Shown one piece after another: positions 32,610 through 44,600 of a DNA stretch of 64,000 nucleotides (positions within the stretch are counted from its first letter, which is position 1; the number at the start of each line of letters is the position of its first letter). Where the stretch lies: the NCBI GenBank assembly GCA_959347315.1, contig OY365819.1, positions 24,953,995 through 25,017,994 of the forward strand, given 5' to 3'. Made by a program: the position numbers and the translations under genes. Below the pieces are notes generated by a model. That model worked only from the letters and a program-made list of their open reading frames with translations, did no database searches and was not told the DNA's origin. Source of the stretch: Bimastos eiseni. Taxonomy: Eukaryota; Annelida; Clitellata; Crassiclitellata; Lumbricidae.

Positions 32610-32690
32610 TACCATTCATCTAGCTTCCATTTAGGCGTGATTCTTTTCATATCAATCCAGCTCCCAGTTTTACACATTCTTTTCATCAAG
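32610..32690. repeat. Two units of the ~38-bp dispersed repeat
   Basis: Contains AGCTTCCATTTAGGCGTGAT and CTTTTCATATCAATCCAGCT, in the same orientation as the array at 36740-37060. Confidence 0.6.
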
Positions 32691-32698
32691 TATAAAAT

Positions 32699-32762
32699 CT
32701 TCGGACTATCGAACCTTCGGACTATCGAACCTTCGGACTATCGAACCTTCGAATTATCGAGG
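32699..32762. repeat. 16-bp tandem repeat, four units
   Basis: Three exact copies of CTTCGGACTATCGAAC, then one diverged copy. Confidence 0.9.
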
Positions 32763-33175
32763 GACCACTCTTTTACGACAGTGGGTGGGCTAGTGTGTGG
32801 TTCAAAATATAGGCAATTGTTGTTTTTCTTAAAAAATAACTTTTAATCATTTTTTGATGCATTCTACGCTGAAAATTGAGAAATCATGTAAGGCTTATTT
32901 TACTTTCTTAGTACTTAGTATTTTCTTAACAGATTGGGCAGCGTCTCGGTCCATACGTCCCTGTCCAAAACCAGAATCTTCAAACTTATTACAATCAGTC
33001 GCTCCACTTAGCAAACTAGAAGCAGGAATTTCATTGTTGGATTTAGCCAAGTTGATATAGAGTGAAAACCAGTAAAATAAACCACTGCTTTAACATATTG
33101 TCCAGAGCAACGAATAGTCACATTTACGCTGACATTTTTTTTAGTTGTTTGTCGAATCTGTTGAAACATTCGAAG

Positions 33176-33758
33176 ATGAGTCATCCATTCACGATCGAGT
33201 ACATGATGGAAGGCGAAACGTCGTCAAATCAGAGGGATTTTAAGAAGCGAAAAGGAACTCAAGATGAATCGGTAACGCACAGAAGTCAGATAAGGACAGG
33301 AAAAGGCAGAAGGATCTACACGAGTGAGTCGGTGATTGAGGAGGAATGCAAGATCGATGAAGTTGAAGAAAGCCCTGATAGTGACATGGATATGATAAGA
33401 GAGGAGATGAATATAACCATCACGGACGATGAAAGACCGAGTTTCCTCAAGATCCTGCGAATGGCCATGCCACGTCGGATGGAAATCTTTGCGCAAGAAG
33501 TATCTATTGTGGGTCTCACTTACTTGTATAGACCATCACACCATAAAATTGGCTCCATTGTCCGTAAGGTTATATGGACAATGCTTCTCCTGCTCGGAGT
33601 TGGTTTTATGGTGTTCCAGATTTATGATCGCATCTCTTATTCTCTGACATATCCAACTATCGTCAACTATCGAGTGGCTTACAACCGATCACTGCGCTTT
33701 CCTACGGTTAGGATCTGTTCAGAAGCAACGACCAGCAAGAGCGCTGTACTTTCTCTTG
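33176..33758 (+). CDS. DEG/ENaC gene, exon 1
   Basis: The start was chosen at [13 protein letters not shown] because upstream codons in the same frame look non-coding and this gives a normal cytoplasmic N terminus of about 128 residues. It is rich in charged residues, followed by [17 protein letters not shown]1 and FPTVRIC. The donor is G/GTAACT, ending in phase 1. Confidence 0.85.
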
Positions 33759-36700
33759 GTAACTTGATCAATTTTAATTCGATTTCGCTAAATCTTTTGA
33801 AGTCATTTCTATAACTTGCAATTACATGTGGACATGTAGTGCTTCCGTTATATTACTTCAAATACTGTTTCTACCACCCACTACTGCTGCTTCCAGTACG
33901 TCCCGTATCAGTAGGCCTACCAGAGCTAGCATTATATTTAGCCTATTGTTAGTGGCCAGGTGACCAAGATGGACACAAACAATATTTACGCGTATTCACA
34001 AATTGTTTTTTTTTCGAGTTTTGTGCTTCTTTTATATCTCGGATTATGGATTTATATCACCACTAATTGGATCACTGTTCATTAATCGGTAAATGAAACA
34101 GTTTTTCTCACGGCGGAGTACGAGAATTTAAATTTTAGAAACCGTTTTTATCTTCTGCAGCCGTTAGACGCTCGTAGCACAGCGAGTCGGAACGTAACTC
34201 TGGGTGTTGACATTGACCTCTTAATGACTTTACTTTATCAACAGCGGTTATCAGTCTGGCAATTTCACCTCTACTCGTCGTACTCTGATATGAATGTGCA
34301 GTGTCATCGAATGTCGCTAAGTTGCCCCATGCAAGCGTTAACTGTACGAATAAACCCCGCTCTGCGTCACATTACAGGGGCTTTGTTTTGGGTACGTACG
34401 GGCCGGGCCGTTCGTCCCCAGCGCCGTCGTTCTTTATCGTGCATAGCTATTGCACTGCTTCTGTTACTATCAGGTGACATTGAAAGCAACCCTGGTCCAC
34501 TCTCCCGCAAAGTCCAGTTCAATAAGCCTACATTGAAACCATCGTCTACAAACTTTGGTAGCTTCAACATCCGTTCAGCCATCCGTCGCTCAGCCATCAT
34601 ACATGACCTCATCAGAGACGAGAGGCTGGACATACTGGCACTATGCGAAACGTGGATCTGTGCTGACACTCTTGATTGTATCAAGCGTGACATCGCTCCC
34701 GAAGGCTTCTCTGTTCTCCATATTCATCGGAATAGATCCTCAGGTCGCTCATTGTCTGTCGGGGGTCTCGCTCTTGTCTACAGGTCTACATTAGAGGTCA
34801 CCGTACATTCTCAATCCTCAAGTCTCTGCACTTCTTCGTGTGAACTTCAACTAGTTCGATTTGAAAGATCATCTTCATCGATAACTATTGGAAACATCTA
34901 CCGCCCACCGGGTACAATGGGAGATTTCTATAATGACCTCGCCAACCTAGTTTCATCCATTTGTGTTGAGGCTGGTGAAAGACTTGTGCTCTGTGGAGAT
35001 CTTAATTGCCCTGGATCTGGAGGTCGAATGAATAGCATACTGGCCGATACCTTCGATACCTACGGTCTCCGCCAGTATGTTGAAATCCCTACCCGAGAAG
35101 ATAACATCTTAGACGTTCTAGCAGCCGATGATCGAACAACAGTCTATGACACGCACGTGAACGATGCTGGTCTTATATCGGATCACAAATTAGTACTTTG
35201 TAAAATAATGACTTCCATTCATCGCCAACCAGTGCGTCATATATTCCGAAACATCAAAGCAATAGACCCTTTAACACTCAGTGACATGTTAATTGACTCA
35301 GACCTATTCACAGCTCCTGCAAGCAGTGCAAACGATTTCGCAGAACAAATGAAAACAATAGTGTCACTGGTATTGGATAAACTCGCTCCGATTCCGACTT
35401 GCTACAGGCGACCATCTAAACCTATTACTAGATGGCTCTCATCTGAAGCATCCCGTGCGAAGGAGGAACGTCGTCGACTTGAAAGAAAGTGGATACATTC
35501 TGGACTTGTTGAGGATAGACAATGTCATCGTCGACAATGCCGTGTAACAAATAAACTCATAAACGATTCTGCAGCCAACTTTAAAGTGCTGATAATCCTC
35601 GGGACCGATGGCGCATCGCTCAGCGTCTTCTATACTCAAAGGATAGAAACAACTGCCAACGCTCAGACACAGAAAATCAGACTCTGTGTGCAAATTTTGC
35701 TGCATTTTTTAAAAACAAAATTATTGATCTTAAATGTAAAATTGCTAAATGTGCTGCTACTTTAGTGTGGAATGACCTGCTGCTTGATTTCGAATTCTCC
35801 GACCCTGCCTTTGATGACATACCGCCTGTCACATTCTTTGAAGTCTGTAATCTTCTCAATAGCATGGTTCCTAAATCATCAGCACTCTCTCTTCGTAGCT
35901 TCCTTCCTTCAAAAAGCGACTCAAAACCCAATATTTCTCTAATTGCATTTTCTTCTGGCGACTGACTATCCGCGCCTCAGATTCACATTTTGGTGTGACC
36001 TAGTGCGCGTTACAAATTTAATAATAATAATTATTATTATTATATCAAATGGCTTCTCACAGAACGCTTGCATTTGGAGTTCTCTGACCCCCACTCTAAA
36101 CTCCAGCGAAATTGAAAAGGTGCTATGATAGGCCTATCAATTACCATTTTAAATTTGCCGTATTTGTTTGCATCAAATAATTCTTTTTCGTTATTCCAAT
36201 TTTCATCTAACTAAGACTCATTCTTATCAATCGAATTTCCATTAATGGACAGAATAGTTTCATCAATCCAAATTCTCTTAACAAGATTTATTCAACCTAG
36301 TCCGTGTTTAGCTGTCATAAAAGAGCTGGGGATCAAAAGTTAACACGTTCACGGGTCAAAATGATTGAATCTTAATCAGTCAAAATATTGGACGTCAAAC
36401 AACTAACAACCGTAATTATCTTAGTTTCGGTAAAACCTTATCTTAGTGTCTTAAATTACCAATGTTAATAAAAAGCGTCGTATATTATTCCCAATGGTAA
36501 ATCAGGTTAAGGTAGTAAAAGTGGGATTGATGACAAGAATTCTTGTAAACTAGGGGCTCGATTGATGAAAGGAAATGCGTTTTACTAGGAGCTATTTCGA
36601 TTAAAGGAATTCTGTTTAAATGGAAGCTGAATTGATGTAAGGATGTCCTTCTTAAAGAGCAGATGCATTGATGAAAAGAATCATGCTCAAAACATAAGCT

Positions 36701-39700
36701 GGATATACATGAGGGTTATACTTGACGTGGAACCCTTCCATTTGGGTAGAAATCCTTTCATCATTTTCGTTTCCATCTACGCACAAATTTCATCAATCCA
36801 GATTCTTGTTATACAGATTTCTTGCATCAATCAAGCTTCTAGTTTTAAAAAATGCATCAACCCAGCCTCCATTTAGGCATGATTCTCTTCAATAATCCAG
36901 CTTCCATCTAAGCACGGTTTTTTCATCAATCCAGCTTCCATTTGAACAGCATTCTTCATTATTGAAGCCTCCATTTAAGTGCGATTTTTCCATTAATCCA
37001 GCTTGCATTCAAGCATGATTCTTTTAATTAATTCAGCTTCTATGTATGCATGATTCTTTACTAGAATACATGTTTCAAACAACGGAAATTATTAACGACG
37101 CTAAATAGGCCTACATGTTCAAACAACGAAAATAATTTATGACGCTTAAATACTTGTGTGAAACAATGGAAATAATTTGCGACACTAAAATACGGTTTCA
37201 CTTTAGCTTCTTCGTTACATTTTTATAAATAACAAAGTGCAGCGTCTAGTTTCCAGCCTACAAAGTTGGAAGCATCCAGCTTCATAAAAAGTTATCGCAT
37301 GTCGGTGATGTCATTATTTGAAGTCTTTAATCTTCTCAATGGCATGGGTCCTAAATCAGCAGCATTGGACTTCATACCTACATCACTCATCGTCTCTTGT
37401 TCTTCTCTTGTTCTGATGTATTCTCTCACCTCATTGCAAACTTGGTGAACCTATCTTTTGCTGAGGGGTGCTTTCCTTCGTGCTTCAAATCTGCTTTAGT
37501 CACGCCTTTACCTAAACAACCTGACCTTGACACTAGCAACTTGTCTAACTTCAGATCTATCTCCAGCCTCAATAACATTTCCAAGATCCTTGAACGTCAT
37601 TTTCTTATGCGTATCAAGAGACACATTACTTCTCTGGGACTGCCTTACACTGGTTAGCTTCATACCTGGTTGACCGCAATCAGCAGGTTAGCATTGGATC
37701 TGCTCGGTCGGAGCCCACACTCTGCACTGCTGGAGTGCCACAAGGGTCTGTCCTCGGCCCTTTATTATTTACAGTCTTTACTTCCCCAACCAGTCGTATA
37801 GCTAAACACTTTGGAATTCAACTACAACGGTATGCAGATGATACTCAGCTCCATATTGCTCGGTCACACATTGATCAGTCTGGTAGACTAAAACTGGAAG
37901 AATGCCTCTCATCTATATATGCATGGTTCTGTTTAAATGGTTTGGCGATAAACCCAGACAAGTCTGAAGCAATTGCATTTGGCTCATGTCAACGCCTGCG
38001 TTCTTTCCCTATGCTCTCTAGCATTGAACTGGCTGGCACTGCTGTACCGCATTCAGACTCTGTCAAAACACTTGGAGTTACCCTCGACAGCAAGCTCACG
38101 TTTCGATCTCACATAACTAGCCTTTATAAGTTTCTACCACATCAGGGCAATACGTCACATAAGGTCGGCTCTAACTAAAAATTTGTCTTAAACTATAGCC
38201 TGCTCACTTGTCTCCTCTCGCCTCGATTATGCTAATTCACTTTTGCTCCTCTATCCTACTCCACCAGCTACGTTGGCTCCCTGTTGAATTCAGAATCAAA
38301 TTTTAGTTAGCTTGTTTGATTTACAAAGCCCTCATTACCAATACTCTTACCTATATTCATGCTCTACTAACTCCTTACAATCCTCCTCGTTGCTTACGAT
38401 CATCAAGTACAAGTCTTTTAGTTGAAAAAAAAGGGCTGACAATGTCTTAAAAAGACAATTTGGAACTGTGTTTTTCTACGTTTTTTTCTTTTGTAGTCCA
38501 ATGACCTCTGTTGAGGGTCCAATGGCGATGCTTCTTTGCAATTATAAGGAACTTGTGGCCTCCAGATAAATAGTTGCAAATTGTCATACAGAGATTTGAA
38601 AAATTGACTTCTTTAACATATACTTTTTTTCATCATCAGGTGCCTGACAAATGTCTACACTTTAATGACGTCTTGCGTTATCAAAATTGACAAAAAGCTT
38701 CCCTAATGTTCAGATGACTCATTGCATTAAAGTAAACGACTCCTAATATACTATATGTAAAGAACTATGTTTATGCTTCACTCTCTAAACTGGATTTATG
38801 CTCTCAGCCGTTAAACATCGATGAGTAAGTATTCATTAAATTCAAAGGTTATTGGACACTAGATAATTGATTCTTCAGGAAATGACCATAGAGCTAGAGG
38901 GCCAACAGCTGCCCCTCATCATATTTGCGGCTATTTATTTGACAGGTTAGCGATGGAACTAGGGGTTCACCCCCAACACCCCGACAACTAAAACACTGTA
39001 CCTAAAACAAAGATTTTTTCGGCAATCGAGCTCCCATCTGAAGATGAATTCCGTCAATCAAATTTCCATTTAAGAATGAATCATTTTTAAAAATTCAGCT
39101 TCTAGTCATCAAAAATTAGCTTCTACAATTCAGCTTCTATTTGCCTTACGTTCATGTTAAACGTTTGTTTTCAGCCTATGTGAGAGCATCGTTTTATCGA
39201 AAACATTCTTTTACTTCATCATCATCATCATCTTCTTCTTCTTCTTCTTTATAATCTTCCTCTTCTTCTTCTTCTTCCTCCTCCTCCTTCTATTCTTTAT
39301 TTTCCGTCTTCTTCACCTTCCTCTTCATATTTCTCCTCTTCATTTTGCTCTTGATTTATCTCTCCTCTTCCTCTCCTTTGCCTCCTCTTCCCTCTGCCCC
39401 CATGTGACTATCAATATGGGCGCGCACAAGAGGGCGACACTCAAAAGGGCGCACACATAAGGGCGCGTCTCATCAGGGCAACCGACAGTTATGGGCGACA
39501 CTCAAAAGGGCGACCGCGGATTTAAAGGAAGTGGGAATGATGAACAGATTTCTGTTAACTTGGATTGATGAAAACAATTCTGTACAGATACATGTAAAAG
39601 TTAGATTGATGAAAAGATATAGGCCCTAATGTCTAACTAGAAGCTGGAACATTGAGCGGACCGCGGAAACAACAATAATTATATTATTAATGCTATTATT

Positions 39701-39731
<31 letters not shown>

Positions 39732-41606
39732 TTATTATGGTTATTATTATTATTATTATTATTATGTTATCGCCCATGATGAGCTAAGTGAGTGTTGGCC
39801 ATGTCCCGAAAAGGTAGACTGCGTTCCCACGCTGAAGAACAACTGAGATACGTTGGAACAGAAATGACGTCTCCATTGGATCGTGGGTTGCAGCACTCGT
39901 TCGACTACCCAACTCTGAGATGAACTGCAGTCCTTCACTGCTCCAAGCGCCGCCGGATTCCAAGGAGAGGGCTACGAAGCCGTGGGTGTTGGTTATGGTG
40001 GAATACTTGGCCTTCTTCGTCTTAGCTGCGCGTTCGGCTGCTTCGCCAGCTCTGATAGATGTGTCCGCAAGATGTGACTTGGCGTAGTTGTCGGGCACTG
40101 TCACATCCCATGCCAGACATCGACCACGTGTCCAAGGAATGAGCGTGACGCCGTCCGGTCGCTTTCCATCTTCTCTTACCAAGCCGAGAGGTTCCTTTTG
40201 CGCTGGAATCTTCGCTCTGCCAAGAGCTCTCCAGATGACATCGTTCAACATGCTATGTCGTTGATGTTTTCCGCTGCCTCTTCAACAAATTAGTCCATGG
40301 AGCCCTTTTGCGTCGACGCTGTCTTGACATTGGTGACACAAATGTAGCTCGCAGAGCGTCGTTCCTAGCCTCAACCCGGCTGCCATTCGTACATCCTCGT
40401 TTGAGAGGCGCAGGCCTAGGGCTGTCACAGAGGGCGCTAGCATCCAGTCTCCAGAATGAGGTGCTCGTGAGGCCAGCAGGCGAGCACGGTCGCATGGATT
40501 GGTATTGGAATCCAGCAGACCTTTCCTTACCTTGTCTGTGAATCGGAGGTCCCATTCTTTCTGGCGATGACTCGCTGCTCCTGTTGGTGGTTCTGCATCT
40601 GTCAGGGTCTTCCAAGCGTTGAGTGCTGAACTCGCAAGTTCATATGGTTCCTCAGCAGACTCTGTTGGTAGGATGCATGCCTGGAGCTCGCTTGTACTAG
40701 CAGCAGAAGCCAGAAAGGCAGAAAGTCCCAGCATAGATGCACAACGAACTCCCAGACCACCATCTCTCACCGGCAAAGAAGCCTGGAGCCAACGGTCATT
40801 GTCAAGGTCCACATTTAAAATGGTTGACAATCCTTCTCTCAGCAGTTGATCAAACCGAGCCAAGCCTGGGCAATCAGCGCAGACGGCTGTGCGCAGACTG
40901 TACAAGAGCTTTGGTACACTTAGACTGTTTCTCAGCAGAACCAGAGCGTCGTGTGTATAAAGCAAGGACAATCTTCCGATTGCCCTCTCGAGGTCATTGG
41001 CCTTTGCATTAACGACCATGTTCACAGCTGGACCTGGAATCAGAGGTGCACCCAACAAGGTCATGTCCTCGAGGGCTATGCTCGTGATCTCTTGAAACGC
41101 AGGGTCATTGCTCGGCATCTGGGTGTTGTGACACGCGATTTCGCATTTGCTGCGGTTCAATAGTAATCCCAGATTCTTTGATTCCTGCTCGATTAATTGA
41201 ACGTCGTCGGCCACTGTTTCCTTGTTACCTCCCAATGTCAGGTCATCCAGATATCCGATACGCAGATCCGATCGAAGCTTCATCAGAATCGGTTGCAGCA
41301 CAAGACAGAATTCCAGAGGTCCCAAAGGATCGCCTTGCTGCGTTCCTTCTTCGGATCGAATTATGTTTGAACCATAGCGCAACAGTGGACGGCTTGAATA
41401 GGCAGCGTGAGCAAAGTGGTAGAGTTCTGGGATCTCTCTAGCAACTGCCTCTAGAAGATAATCTCTGCGCAGAGTGTTAAAGGCATTGGCGAAGTCGAGC
41501 TTCACTAGGACGCTGTCTTTAGGCATTGTGGTTATCCAACGACGTGTCGCATGGACAGCTGCCTCAGCGCCTCCTGGAATGCCTACCCCAAGCTGAATGG
41601 GGTAGG

Positions 41607-41643
<37 letters not shown>

Positions 41644-44600
41644 GTTTCACATTATGCTGTTAACGCCCATGATGAGCTAAGTGAGTGTTGGCAATGTCCC
41701 GAAGAGGCAGACTGCGTTCCCACGCTGAAGAACAAATGAGATACGTTGGAACAGAAATGACGTCTCCATTGGATCGTGGGTTGCAGCACTCGTTCGACTA
41801 CCCAACTCTGAGATGAACTGCAGTCCTTCACTGCTCCAAGCGCCGCCGGATTCCAAGGAGATTATTATTATTATTATTATTATTATTTCCTTATGCCCTC
41901 CTGAGGTGCTTCGTTCCCCAGGGACTTATAAACTACTACTATTGTGCCGAATTATTATTAACTAGAAGCAATAATTATTATTAATGTCATTATTATCAGT
42001 AATATTATTAGTATAATTATTTACCCAAATGTATATCTGATCGTATCAATAAATCCCAAAAAGTGAATCAGGTTAAGCTTACTTATGCTTGTGGTTTGAC
42101 TTTTCAAACAAACGTCATTATGAGTAATTATTTTCCTGTAATTATTTTCTTAGTAATGAATTTTTGAAATACGTCCGTCTGCTTTTAAAGTTTGTGATGA
42201 GTTTTGAGCTTGGATAAATATTTCAGGTCCGGTAACACAAAACATGGCTTCAATGAGTTTTCCGCCTTTATCTTGGCTTCAATTTGGTGACAACTACCAA
42301 ACATTAAATTTCTCAGAGCTTGATTTCGACTGAGACTTCCTTTACGATCATGTAACCGTAAAAATGAAAGACATGATGCTCGAGGTAAGACAATGATGCA
42401 CATCACTAACTCAAGGCTCGTTACACAGAAGCGTGTCATATTGCTTTGTGTTACGACGGGTGAATATAATGAATCATTTCATAGTCACACCATGTAACGC
42501 AAGTGAAGGCATTTTGATAGGTGGGTCTTTTAAAGTTACGTGAAAGGGACTAGTTAGTCTTCTCGCACGTTCAACAACAGAAAGCCTTTACTCCGACTTG
42601 GGTAGAGTACGTCTCAACTGTTGTAATTGTTTGCACACTACGAAAGTCACGAAACTGGCATAATAATGATATAAATCTGATTTTACAAGATCTATGCTAT
42701 TAATTGAAATTAATTTCTGATATGATTATATGATTTATTTTAGTGCTCGTTCGGTTTAGTGCCTTGCAATTTAAGTGCTGCCATTAAATCGATTGTGACT
42801 TATGACTCAAATTGTTTATCATTCAACCCAGGTAAGCATAAGGCAGTCTGCTGTAAACCTACAAAAATAAATTGTAACCGTATTTTAATAAAAAATATAG
42901 TTTCCTATGAAGGAAAGAAGCCTAAAAAAGAGAACGGTCAAAATTCTGATGTGGAGTGTGGTCCTGTACGGAACGGAAACATGGACAATAAGAAAAGAAG
43001 AGCAGAAAAGATTAGAGGCATTTGAAATGTGGATATGGCGAAGAATGGAAAGAATCAGCTGGACAGAGCACAAGACCAATGAAGATATATTGAGGAGGGT
43101 AGAAGAAAAGAGATCAATGATAAAGACAATTCGAGAACGACAGAGAAGATGGATGGGACACATAATGAGAGAAGATTCACTACTTAAAAACATCATAGAG
43201 GGGAAAATGGAAGGAAAAACAAGAGTATGATCAAGAACAATGCTTTTGGACTGGATGATGAAGAAAGGTGGATACGGAAAAATGAAAGAAGAGGCTCAAC
43301 ACAGGGAGGAGTGGCGTAATTGGACATATGAAGCTGCCTGAAGGCAGAGAAAAAAAATGAAGGAAAATTAATTTTATAAATGTGAGCATACCTATTAAAC
43401 ACTTATCTCTTAGTGTATTTGATTATAATTATATTTGTCCTAAATTAAACCCAAACATCAAAAATGCTTTGTCTAATTTTTAATGCTTAGTACTTCGCAG
43501 TGTGTCTTGCAATCTGACCTAGTTTCATGTTAGTCATAATGCTGGTAGGTCTTTCATTGCTTCTTGAGTTAAACTTCTTAGACGCTTCGTTTTGTCATTC
43601 AAGTTGGCCTACACGTACTTTACAGAATTCTATCAGATATTCCATCAAAGGCAGCTACATGTACGTACTGTCTTAGTCCGCTATGACATACCTTTGAACT
43701 TACATGCAGAGTTATCATTAATAACCTCGATCAAAAAAGAGCGATCAAATAAGCGACAATCAAAACAGCGATTTCAATATCAAGCTTTACTTCAAATGAA
43801 ATGTCTTATTTGTCAGTTCATTATATTTACTAAAACATTATTTTCATCAATGAAACTGTATTTCCATTAATCCAGCCTCAGTTTTCAATTGCATTATTTT
43901 TATCAAGAATCTAAACTATAAACCAAAGATCAACTCTTTGTGGGATCACTTTCACGCCAAGTTCGAAACTAGGCTGGATATTGGAACGCCGATAGCAAGA
44001 CATCCCAAAAAATTGTACATTCTCGCTGAAGAATTAGCAGTTTATTGTGAAACTAGAAGTTTCTTTGTTGAAAATCGAGATTGCATTCATCATGGGCATT
44101 AATATTAAAATGCCATGTATAATTTGTAAATAAAAGTGATGGAACGATAGCCTATGTTAAAATGCGTATATAAGTAGCAACGATTTATTCTTTGAAATAA
44201 ACCTTCTAATGTAATTGTTTGAAATTGAATTCATTCATGTACATTCGGAAACAAACTATTACAAATCTTCAATAAAAATTCTCTCTTTTGATAATCACTA
44301 TTTTGAAACGGTCGCGCTTTGTGCTTCCCTATTTTGATGATCGCTGAGTGTTACCGCGGTTTTTAACGTACACCAAACTTGGCTGTTGCGAGGATGATTA
44401 AGAAAATTTTATTTAGCAAGCCTTTGTAAATCTTGGTTCTACCACATCAGGGCAATACGTCACATAAGGTCGGCTCTAACCCAAAATATGTCTGAAACTA
44501 TAGCCTGTTCACTTGTCTCCTCTCGCCTCGATTATGCTAATTCACTTTTTGTCGGTCTCTCAGACCTTGAACTCAAAAGGCTTCAATGCATCCAAAATAC

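Larger units (their letters stand above)
34224..36041 (+). mobile_element. APE-type LINE with 2A-like peptide, internally deleted (fragment F1)
   Basis: It lies in intron 1 of the channel gene. The 5' half encodes the 2A-like motif and endonuclease. At about 35884 it jumps straight to the LINE 3' end (CTCTCTCTTCGTAGC to GCGCGTTACAAATTTAATAA), which matches the 3' end of fragment F3 (44894-45085). The whole reverse transcriptase is therefore deleted. The tail is (AAT)n, then (ATT)n. Assignment to the CR1/L2 group is from the EN type and 2A-like leader, not from an RT tree. Confidence 0.8.
39777..41610 (-). mobile_element. R4/Dong-like retrotransposon, 5'-truncated (copy E5)
   Basis: Minus strand, intron 1 of the channel gene. 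It starts within the RT ([20 protein letters not shown]) and keeps the rest of the ORF in two frames (41526-40282 and 40251-39784), separated by a small frameshift next to the zinc knuckle. The 5' end at 41610 is a perfect 12-bp fold-back next to (ATT)n. The 3' end reads GCTCATCATGGGCGATAAC in sense and runs into (AAT)n. It belongs to a different subfamily from E1-E3, shared with E4 and E6. Confidence 0.85.

Noticed and set aside
38763..38824. Candidate channel exon ([25 protein letters not shown] frame before a GTAAGT donor)
   Set aside because: In the phase required after exon 1 it contains a stop, and exons 1 and 2 already join in phase.
42331..42333. TGA in channel exon 2 as a selenocysteine codon
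   Set aside because: The family has no selenoproteins and no supporting element was evident. A nonsense change or error is simpler.
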